From: Limivivens sp034101475
Lineage (GTDB): Bacteria; Bacillota; Clostridia; Lachnospirales; Lachnospiraceae
Reading direction: 5' to 3'
DNA: 23,232 nucleotides
Assembly (NCBI GenBank): GCA_034101475.1
Contig: JAXEJQ010000019.1
Location: 1 to 23,232 of the forward strand
The position numbers and the translations under genes are program-made. Positions within the stretch are counted from its first letter, which is position 1. Each line of letters opens with the position of its first letter. The notes beneath the pieces were generated by a model, which was not told the DNA's origin, ran no database searches, and worked only from the letters and a program-made list of their open reading frames with translations. Below are positions 7,143 through 13,715 of the stretch, piece by piece.

Positions 7143-8474
7143 ATGGAATTTATGACTGGCGTAAAACAAAAAGAAACTCTGGAGATTCCGGCACTTCTGG
7201 AGATGCCCTGTGAAGGAGAAGCCGTAAAGGTCAACGGAACCATTCATACGATCCGTGACATGGGAGAAGTGGCTTTTGTGGTTCTGCGGAAACGCGACGG
7301 ACTGCTCCAGTGTGTATATGAAGAGAATGTGACCAGATTCGATCTGAAGGATCTGAAAGAGGCTTCCTCCGTGGAGATTACGGGGAGGCTGCTGAAAGAA
7401 GAACGGGCACCCCAGGGAATTGAAATCCGGATTGATGAAATCAGGGTTCTCAGCGAGCCCACCGAGCCCCTTCCTCTGCCCATTGCGAAATGGAAGCTGA
7501 ATACTTCCCTGGAGGCGAAGCTGAATATGCGTTCCATTTCCCTGCGGAACCTGCAGGAGCGGGCAAAATTCCGCATTCAGGAGGGAATTGTCCGGGGCTT
7601 CCGGGATTTCCTGTACGGACAGGGCTTTACGGAAATTCACACGCCCAAGCTTGGAGCCAAAAGTGCAGAGGGGGGATCCAACCTCTTTAAGCTGGATTAT
7701 TTCCACCGTCCGGCGGTTCTGCAGCAGAGCCCTCAGCTATACAAGCAGATGATGGTAGGGGTTTTTGAGCGGGTTTTTGAAACAGGACCGGTTTTCCGGG
7801 CAGAGAAACACAACACAAAGCGCCATCTGAATGAATATACCAGCCTGGATTTTGAAATGGGCTATATTGACAGCTTTGAGGATCTGATGGCTATGGAAAC
7901 GGGATTTCTTCAGTATATGCTGGCACTGCTGGAAAAGGATTATAAAAAAGAGCTGGAAATCCTGAATGTGAAGCTGCCGAAAGCAGATCAGATTCCCGCG
8001 GTCCGTTTTGACAGAGCCAAAGAGCTGGTGGCAGAGAAATACAATCGGAAGATCCGCAATCCCTTTGACCTGGAGCCGGAGGAGGAAGCACTGATCGGCC
8101 GTTATTTTAAAGAAGAATATGATTCTAATTTTGTATTTATCACCTATTATCCCTCCAAGAAGCGTCCGTTTTATGCCATGGACGATCCGGAGGACAGCCG
8201 TTTTACCCTGAGCTTTGACCTGCTGTTTGACGGACTGGAGATCACAACCGGAGGACAGCGGATCCATGATTACAAGATGCTGACAGAGAAAATCGCAGCC
8301 AAGGGAATGACGGAGGAAGGCCTGGAGCAGTATCTGGATACCTTTAAACACGGCATGCCGCCCCACGGTGGTCTGGGGATCGGCCTGGAGCGTCTGACCA
8401 TGAAGCTGCTCGGCGAGGATAATGTACGGGAAACCACACTGTTCCCCAGAGACCTGAGCAGACTGGAGCCGTAA
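7143..8474 (+). CDS. aspS: Aspartate--tRNA(Asp/Asn) ligase, archaeal-type, probably non-discriminating
   Basis: Class II aminoacyl-tRNA synthetase, 443 aa, charging aspartate onto tRNA(Asp) and, by inference, onto tRNA(Asn). An N-terminal OB-fold anticodon-binding domain occupies about residues 1-110, followed by the catalytic core with motif 1 (GFTEIHTPKL), motif 2 (FRAEKHNTKRHLNEYTSLDF) and motif 3 (GLGIGLERL, Arg417). It is about 150 residues shorter than the bacterial-type enzyme, which carries an extra GAD domain. His35 in GTIHTIRD falls where archaeal discriminating enzymes are reported to have Trp, which fits relaxed specificity; this alignment was made by eye. AGGAG lies 8 nt before the ATG. 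gatC, gatA and gatB follow directly, and the T-box specifier includes AAC, so the operon appears to make Asn-tRNA by the indirect route. Confidence 0.95.
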   Translation: MEFMTGVKQKETLEIPALLEMPCEGEAVKVNGTIHTIRDMGEVAFVVLRKRDGLLQCVYEENVTRFDLKDLKEASSVEITGRLLKEERAPQGIEIRIDEIRVLSEPTEPLPLPIAKWKLNTSLEAKLNMRSISLRNLQERAKFRIQEGIVRGFRDFLYGQGFTEIHTPKLGAKSAEGGSNLFKLDYFHRPAVLQQSPQLYKQMMVGVFERVFETGPVFRAEKHNTKRHLNEYTSLDFEMGYIDSFEDLMAMETGFLQYMLALLEKDYKKELEILNVKLPKADQIPAVRFDRAKELVAEKYNRKIRNPFDLEPEEEALIGRYFKEEYDSNFVFITYYPSKKRPFYAMDDPEDSRFTLSFDLLFDGLEITTGGQRIHDYKMLTEKIAAKGMTEEGLEQYLDTFKHGMPPHGGLGIGLERLTMKLLGEDNVRETTLFPRDLSRLEP

Positions 8475-8511
8475 ACCTGCGGCTGCACACCATTGGAATA
8501 AGGAGAAGAAA

Positions 8512-8805
8512 ATGGCAAATATCATCAGTGATGAAACAATCGAATATGTAGGAATTCTGGCAAAGCTGGAATTAAGCGATGCGGAGAAGGAAGAAGCGAA
8601 AAAGGATATGGCCCGGATGCTGGACTATATTGACAAATTGAATGAGCTGGATACCTCCGGCGTGGAGCCCATGTCCCATGTGTTCCCTGTGACCAACGTA
8701 TTCCGGGAGGATGTGGTCACCAACAGGGATGAGCACGAAAAGATTCTGGCAAACGCGCCGGCGGAGAAGGAAGGTGCCTTTAAGGTACCGAAGACCGTGG
8801 AATAG
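8512..8805 (+). CDS. gatC: Aspartyl/glutamyl-tRNA amidotransferase subunit C
   Basis: Small stabilising subunit of the GatCAB amidotransferase, 97 aa, the usual length. Family features seen are the N-terminal ISDETIEYVGILAKLELSDAE, a central helix ending MLDYIDKLNELDTSGVEPMSHV, and a C-terminal FKVPKTVE tail. GatC wraps around GatA and helps it pair with GatB. AAGGAG lies before the ATG, 37 nt after the aspS stop. Its stop codon overlaps the ribosome site of gatA, indicating coupled expression. Confidence 0.96.
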   Translation: MANIISDETIEYVGILAKLELSDAEKEEAKKDMARMLDYIDKLNELDTSGVEPMSHVFPVTNVFREDVVTNRDEHEKILANAPAEKEGAFKVPKTVE

Positions 8806-8816
8806 GAGGAAAAAGC

Positions 8817-10292
8817 GTGAGTATATTAAACCTGACAGCCCTGGAGCTGGGGAAAAAAATAAAAGCAAAAGAAATCACTGCCGTGGAAGCGGCCCGGGAA
8901 TCTCTGGCGCAGATCAGGGCTCTGGAGGATACCGTCCATGCCTTTGTGACTGTGGATGAAGAAGGGGCGCTGAAAAAAGCGGCAGAGGTGCAGCAGCGGA
9001 TTGAAGACGGGACGCTGACCGGACCGCTGGCCGGCGTGCCGGTTGCAATTAAGGACAACCTGTGTACCGAAGGCATGCTGACCACCTGCAGTTCCAGAAT
9101 TCTCTATAATTTCAAACCGACGTACAGTGCCCAGGCCGTATTAAATCTGGAAAAGGCAGGAGCTGTGATTCTTGGAAAAACCAATATGGATGAATTCGCC
9201 ATGGGAAGCACCACGGAAACCTCCGCCTTTGGCGTAACCAGAAATCCCTGGAATCCCGACCATGTACCCGGAGGCTCCTCCGGCGGTTCCTGTGCGGCTG
9301 TGGCAGCGGGGGAATGCTTTTATGCCCTGGGTTCGGATACCGGCGGTTCCATCCGTCAGCCCAGTTCCTTCTGCGGGGTCACCGGGATCAAGCCGACCTA
9401 CGGCACCGTTTCCCGCTATGGTCTGATTGCCTATGGCTCGTCCCTGGACCAGATCGGACCGGTTGCCAGGGATGTCAGTGACTGTGCAGCTGTTCTGGAA
9501 GCCATTGCATCTTATGATCAGAAGGACAGCACCTCGGTAAAACGGGAGGACACGGATTTTACTTCTGCCCTGGTGGATGACGTCAGAGGGCTGCGCATCG
9601 GGATTCCCAGAGATTATTTCGGAGAAGGACTGGATCCGGAAGTCAGCCGGGCGGTTCTGGACGGAGCAAGGGCTCTGGAAGCGAAGGGCGCGATTCTGGA
9701 AGAATTTGATCTGAGCCTGGTGGACTATGCGATTCCGGCCTATTATGTCATCGCGGCCGCGGAAGCCAGCTCCAACCTGGCACGGTTTGACGGCGTGAAA
9801 TACGGCTATCGTGCCGAAGAATATGAGGGGCTTCACAACATGTACAAAAAGAGCCGGAGCGAGGGCTTCGGACCGGAGGTGAAACGCCGGATTATGCTGG
9901 GGTCCTTTGTGCTGAGTTCCGGTTATTATGACGCGTATTATCTGAAGGCGCTCCGGACAAAAGCGCTGATCAAACAGGCCTTTGACAAGGCTTTTGAAAA
10001 ATTTGATGTGATCCTGGGACCGGCTGCGCCCACCACGGCGCCGAAGCTGGGGGCTTCCCTAAGTGATCCCCTGAAAATGTATCTGGGTGATATTTATACG
10101 ATTTCTGTAAACCTGGCCGGTCTGCCCGGAATGACGGTTCCCTGCGGGAAAGACAGCAAAGGACTCCCCATCGGCATGCAGCTCATTGGAGACTGCTTCC
10201 AGGAGAAGAAGATCATCCGTGCGGCCTATGCATTTGAAAAAACCAGAACATATGAAAGTCCGGCGATGGCAGAGAGGAGTGAGGCAAAATGA
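8817..10292 (+). CDS. gatA: Aspartyl/glutamyl-tRNA amidotransferase subunit A
   Basis: Amidase-signature enzyme, 491 aa, that hydrolyses glutamine (or asparagine) and supplies ammonia for converting Asp-tRNA(Asn) or Glu-tRNA(Gln) to the amide forms. The catalytic Ser-cisSer-Lys triad is complete: Lys79 (AIKDNLCTEG), Ser154 (GGSSGGSCAA) and Ser178 (GSDTGGSIRQPSSFCG), the same numbering as in characterised GatA proteins. The start is GTG with AGGAGG 7 nt upstream, overlapping the gatC stop. It ends in an ATGA overlap with gatB, so subunits A and B are probably translated in a coupled, near-equal ratio. Confidence 0.97.
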   Translation: MSILNLTALELGKKIKAKEITAVEAARESLAQIRALEDTVHAFVTVDEEGALKKAAEVQQRIEDGTLTGPLAGVPVAIKDNLCTEGMLTTCSSRILYNFKPTYSAQAVLNLEKAGAVILGKTNMDEFAMGSTTETSAFGVTRNPWNPDHVPGGSSGGSCAAVAAGECFYALGSDTGGSIRQPSSFCGVTGIKPTYGTVSRYGLIAYGSSLDQIGPVARDVSDCAAVLEAIASYDQKDSTSVKREDTDFTSALVDDVRGLRIGIPRDYFGEGLDPEVSRAVLDGARALEAKGAILEEFDLSLVDYAIPAYYVIAAAEASSNLARFDGVKYGYRAEEYEGLHNMYKKSRSEGFGPEVKRRIMLGSFVLSSGYYDAYYLKALRTKALIKQAFDKAFEKFDVILGPAAPTTAPKLGASLSDPLKMYLGDIYTISVNLAGLPGMTVPCGKDSKGLPIGMQLIGDCFQEKKIIRAAYAFEKTRTYESPAMAERSEAK

Positions 10293-11728
10293 GCAGACAG
10301 TATGAAACCGTAATCGGTCTGGAGGTCCATGTGGAGCTTGCAACGAAAACAAAAATTTTCTGTTCCTGTTCCACGGAATTCGGCGGAGCGCCCAATACCC
10401 ACACCTGTCCGGTGTGTACCGGCATGCCGGGCTCCCTTCCGGTACTGAACAAGCAGGTGGTGGAATACGCTCTGGCGGTTGGGCTGGCCACGAACTGTGA
10501 GATCAATCAGCACTGCAAATTTGACCGGAAAAATTATTTCTATCCGGATAATCCGCAGAATTATCAGATTTCCCAGCTGTATCTGCCCATTTGCCACGAC
10601 GGCTGGGTGGAGATTGAAACCGGAGCCGGAAGGAAAAAAATCGGCATCCATGAGATCCACATGGAGGAAGATGCCGGAAAACTGATTCATGATGAATGGG
10701 AGGACTGCTCTCTGGTGGATTACAATCGAAGCGGTGTCCCGCTGATTGAGATTGTATCTGAGCCGGATATGCGAAGCGCGGAAGAGGTGATTGCCTATCT
10801 GGATAAGCTTCGTCTGATCATCCAGTATCTGGGAGCATCGGACTGCAAGCTGCAGGAAGGCTCCATGCGTGCCGATGTGAACCTGTCTGTGCGGGAAGTA
10901 GGCCAGGAAAAATTCGGAACCAGAACGGAAATGAAGAACCTGAACTCCTTCAAGGCCATTGCCCGGGCCATCGAGGGAGAGCGGGCCAGACAGATTGAGC
11001 TCCTGGAGGAAGGGAAGGCCGTGATCCAGGAAACCAGAAGATGGGATGACAACAAAGAATACTCCTATGCCATGCGTTCCAAGGAGGATGCTCAGGATTA
11101 CCGTTATTTCCCGGATCCGGACCTGACGCCGGTATGGATCGATGATGAGTGGATGCAGGCAGTGAAGGATCGCCAGCCGGAGCTTCGCTCCGAAAAGCTG
11201 GAGCGGTATAAGCGGGAATTTGATATTCCGGATTATGACGCGGGAATCATCACAGGCTCCAAAACCCTGGCAGATCTTTTTGAAGCTGCCACGGCGATCT
11301 GCAAAAAGCCCAAAAAGGTGTCCAACTGGATTATGGTGGAAACCCTCCGCCTCCTGAAGGAGCATGATATGGAACCGGAGGAGCTGAGCTTTTCACCGGA
11401 GAATCTGGCGAAGCTGGTGGAGCAGGCAGATGCGGGAACCATCAACAGCACGGTAGCAAAAGAAGTTTTTGAGAAAATCTTCCTGGAAAATGTTGACCCG
11501 GAAGTTTATGTGGAAGAACATGGCCTGAAGACGGTAAACGATGAGGGAGCGCTTCGGAAGGTGGTGGAAGAGGTGATTTCTGCCAATCCCCAGTCTGTGG
11601 CTGATTATAAGGGCGGAAAACAGAAAGCCATCGGATTCCTGGTGGGCCAGACCATGAAAGCCATGAAAGGGAAGGCGGATCCGGGATCGGTGAATCAGAT
11701 TCTGAAAGAAATGCTGGACGCGGTCTGA
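10289..11728 (+). CDS. gatB: Aspartyl/glutamyl-tRNA amidotransferase subunit B
   Basis: tRNA-binding and kinase subunit of GatCAB, 479 aa. It phosphorylates the tRNA-bound Asp or Glu, and ammonia from GatA then replaces the phosphate. The N-terminal cradle domain begins ETVIGLEVHVELATKTKIFC and carries the zinc-site cysteines Cys25, Cys27, Cys40 and Cys43. The C-terminal helical and YqeY-like domains are present (SNWIMVETLRLL, VNQILKEML). The start overlaps the gatA stop by 4 nt, and a ribosome site GAGAGGAGTGAGG lies within gatA. It is the last gene of the operon; a 23-bp hairpin follows 45 nt after the stop. Confidence 0.97.
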   Translation: MSRQYETVIGLEVHVELATKTKIFCSCSTEFGGAPNTHTCPVCTGMPGSLPVLNKQVVEYALAVGLATNCEINQHCKFDRKNYFYPDNPQNYQISQLYLPICHDGWVEIETGAGRKKIGIHEIHMEEDAGKLIHDEWEDCSLVDYNRSGVPLIEIVSEPDMRSAEEVIAYLDKLRLIIQYLGASDCKLQEGSMRADVNLSVREVGQEKFGTRTEMKNLNSFKAIARAIEGERARQIELLEEGKAVIQETRRWDDNKEYSYAMRSKEDAQDYRYFPDPDLTPVWIDDEWMQAVKDRQPELRSEKLERYKREFDIPDYDAGIITGSKTLADLFEAATAICKKPKKVSNWIMVETLRLLKEHDMEPEELSFSPENLAKLVEQADAGTINSTVAKEVFEKIFLENVDPEVYVEEHGLKTVNDEGALRKVVEEVISANPQSVADYKGGKQKAIGFLVGQTMKAMKGKADPGSVNQILKEMLDAV

Positions 11729-11772
11729 AGGTTTCAGAGACCGCCGGAGACCGGAAAAGGAAAAAAATGATA

Positions 11773-11837
11773 AAAGGGGAAACCCTTCCTGGAACATAAG
11801 GGGCGAAAGCACAGGTTCCGGGGAGGGTTTCTCCTTT
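11773..11837 (+). terminator. Long hairpin terminator after gatB
   Basis: Bases 11773-11795 pair with 11815-11837 without bulges (23 positions, a few G-T pairs), with a 19-nt loop. There is no extended T run beyond the CTCCTTT of the 3' arm. It is the natural end of the aspS-gatCAB transcript, although a processing or protective role is possible. Confidence 0.7.
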
Positions 11838-11931
11838 GTACCGGAAACGCTGTATTTTGGGCGCAGCTTTTCCGGGAAGCCTTTTATCGTATATCGGAGT
11901 CCCGGCGAATGATTTTCATGGAAAATTTCAT

Positions 11932-11959
11932 TGTGTTTTCAGTCTGTGTCCGCTATAAT
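11932..11959 (+). promoter_or_regulatory. Possible promoter (TTGTGT-N16-TATAAT) before a structured non-coding region
   Basis: A perfect -10 TATAAT at 11954-11959 has TTGTGT 16 nt upstream. Transcription from about 11966 would cross about 350 nt of hairpin-rich sequence before the lipoprotein gene at 12319. Confidence 0.5.
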
Positions 11960-11997
11960 ATTTCTGAACCTTCATAACCCAGTGCGCTGGCCATCTG

Positions 11998-12102
11998 GTA
12001 ATTATGGTACTATTTACCATGATATTGGGGTCAAAAGATGCCATACGGATTGTTCCGTGCTTCGCACTCCCACAATCCCTGGCATCATTTACCATAAATT
12101 AC
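11998..12102 (+). ncRNA. Candidate structured RNA domain in the 5' leader of the lipoprotein gene
   Basis: An outer stem pairs GTAATTATGGTA (11998-12009) with TACCATAAATTAC (12090-12102), with one bulged A. Inside, GATGCCA (12037-12043) pairs with TGGCATC (12080-12086), then GGATTGT (12047-12053) with ACAATCC (12072-12078), capped by GTGC-TTC-GCAC. ATGGTA can alternatively pair with TTACCAT at 12013-12019, a possible switch. No convincing coding sequence is seen. Downstream, 12123-12156 can form another hairpin (TCGG/CCGA and GTGG/CCAC). I do not recognise a known family. Confidence 0.45.
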
Positions 12103-12169
12103 AAGTAGTCAGTATACTGGTATCGGACGAGTGGAGCATTCATATACGCCACACCGACGAAATGCGAAG

Positions 12170-12292
12170 CATTTTGGAGGCTGGCTCTGAACAGTTACGA
12201 AAAATGAATGAATTGCGAGTCCCGGATTGCCGATTTTGAGCGTGCGAAGCACAGAAAAGATGGATGGCAGGCTCAATTGTCGGGCGACTCAT
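12170..12292 (+). repeat. Dispersed structured repeat, copy A
   Basis: This stretch aligns in order with 22243-22343 through exact blocks GAAAAATGA (12199), GAATTGCGA (12210), CGATTTTG (12231), GTGCGAAGCAC (12242), AGGCTCA (12269) and CGGGC (12281). The same blocks in copy B have nearly the same spacing. GTGC-GAA-GCAC forms an apical hairpin. AATTG (12211-12215) can pair with CAATT (12274-12278), and GAGTC (12217-12221) with GACTC (12286-12290), an interleaved arrangement. It ends about 12 nt before the GGAGGGG ribosome site of the lipoprotein gene. Confidence 0.7.
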
Positions 12293-12318
12293 AGAATTTT
12301 GTGACGGAGGGGAATGGA

Positions 12319-13656
12319 TTGAAGAAGGGGAAAAAAGCGGCCGGATACTTTCTGACGGCAGTTTTACTGATGGCGTCAGCCGTCGGAATGACGGGATGCA
12401 GCCGGGAGAAACTGAACGCGCAGATTGCCGAGAGCATCGGTACCACAGGGAAGTTTGCGAATAATGAACCTGTGGAGTCGCCGAAGATGAAGGCGGAGCG
12501 GGAGCTTCAGGAAATTCAGGATGCGAAGATCGCGAAGATGGAAAAGAGCCTGGAGGAGGCCAAAAGCCTTGCAGATGTCTACGATTATGAGAGGGCGCTG
12601 GAGATTCTGGGAGATATTGAGGAGGAATTCCAGCAGGACGAGCGGGTGGTCCAGGCGAAGATTGATTATCAGCAGAAGCTGAGCAAGATGGTGGCCTATG
12701 AAGGAGATATTCCGCATCTGTATTTTCAGACGCTGATCGTTGATACGGAGCAGGCTTTTGACGGAGATGAGATGGAATCGACCTATAACTGGTCCTTTAT
12801 GACTGCCGGAGAATTCAAAAAGATCCTTCAGAGTCTGTATCAGAAGGATTATGTTCTGATTGACATTCATGAGGTGGTGGGAGAAGGAAAGCGGGAGGAT
12901 GGGACACCTTATTATTACCGCAGGACGCCCATGGTTCCAGAGGGAAAAACGCCGCTGATCCTGTCCCAGGACGCGGTCAATTATTATGAATACCTGGAGG
13001 GGGATGGATTTGCGAAACGCCTGGTGCTGGATGAAAACGGCGAGGTAAAGGCTCTTTATGAGGACGCGGACGGACAGGAGCTGGTGGGGGATTATGACCT
13101 GATTCCCATACTGGAAAGCTTTATTGAGGAACATCCGGATTTCTGCCTGCGAAATGCCAGAGGGATTATCGGGCTTACCGGTTATCAGGGAGCTTTCGGA
13201 TACCGGATCAATAACCTGGAGTCTGAAACACTGGAGGAGGACAGAGAGACGGTAAAAGCCATTGCTGACCGGCTTCGGGAGACAGGCTGGACTTTTGCCA
13301 GCAATACCTACGCCGGAGGTTCTCTGGCGGATCTGAGCTATGACGCCATGACAGAGGATACGGACCGATGGCTGGAGGAGATCGGGACCTATATCGGAGA
13401 AGCAGATGTGCTGTTTTATCCCTACGGGGCCGATGTGGGCTTCACCGGGGATAAGTTTGAATACCTTCTGGAAAAAGGATTCCGGTATTTCTGCGGAATC
13501 TGGGCGACTTCCGATTATCTGGATGTGCAGCTTTCCTATATCCATGAGACCAGAAGGAATATCGACGGATATTCGATCTGTTACAGCTGGGACAGCATTT
13601 CAGAGTTCTTTGATCCCACGGAGGTGCTGGATCCGGCAAGGCCGGGGTTCGGATGA
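12319..13656 (+). CDS. Lipoprotein resembling NodB-type polysaccharide deacetylase, metal site apparently lost
   Basis: Secreted lipoprotein of 445 aa, starting at TTG 12319 behind GGAGGGG; an in-frame GTG at 12301 has no ribosome site. The signal peptide ends in the lipobox MTGC with Cys27. A charged, helical region (about 45-135) contains likely coiled coil. The rest recalls clostridial polysaccharide deacetylase-like lipoproteins, with LTGYQGAFGYRI and a YPYGAD segment. From memory, active relatives read SxDDVNYY and HSxTH; here these are SQDAVNYY (Asp218 kept, second Asp is Ala219) and NTYAG (Asn329, Gly333 in place of both His). The zinc or metal triad therefore seems absent, suggesting a binding or structural role. 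The frame is intact, so it is not an obvious pseudogene. A GH31 gene follows 59 nt downstream and may be cotranscribed. A structured repeat lies directly upstream. Confidence 0.75.
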   Translation: MKKGKKAAGYFLTAVLLMASAVGMTGCSREKLNAQIAESIGTTGKFANNEPVESPKMKAERELQEIQDAKIAKMEKSLEEAKSLADVYDYERALEILGDIEEEFQQDERVVQAKIDYQQKLSKMVAYEGDIPHLYFQTLIVDTEQAFDGDEMESTYNWSFMTAGEFKKILQSLYQKDYVLIDIHEVVGEGKREDGTPYYYRRTPMVPEGKTPLILSQDAVNYYEYLEGDGFAKRLVLDENGEVKALYEDADGQELVGDYDLIPILESFIEEHPDFCLRNARGIIGLTGYQGAFGYRINNLESETLEEDRETVKAIADRLRETGWTFASNTYAGGSLADLSYDAMTEDTDRWLEEIGTYIGEADVLFYPYGADVGFTGDKFEYLLEKGFRYFCGIWATSDYLDVQLSYIHETRRNIDGYSICYSWDSISEFFDPTEVLDPARPGFG

Positions 13657-13715
13657 ACAATGTTAAACAGGCAGTCCGCAGGGACTGCAGGATGATTCTG
13701 TAAGGAGAGGTAACG

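Noticed and set aside
6868..7155. Reading frames in the T-box leader (6868-7155, 6923-7117)
   Set aside because: They span the terminator and downstream hairpin and have no ribosome site or recognisable protein features.
11931..12239. Plus-strand reading frame of 102 codons in the gene-free region after gatB
   Set aside because: It starts at ATT within the likely -35 box, has no ribosome site, and overlaps hairpins and repeat copy A.
13671..13688. Hairpin GCAGTCC/GGACTGC between the lipoprotein and GH31 genes
   Set aside because: No T run follows, so it is not supported as a terminator; left as a minor structure.
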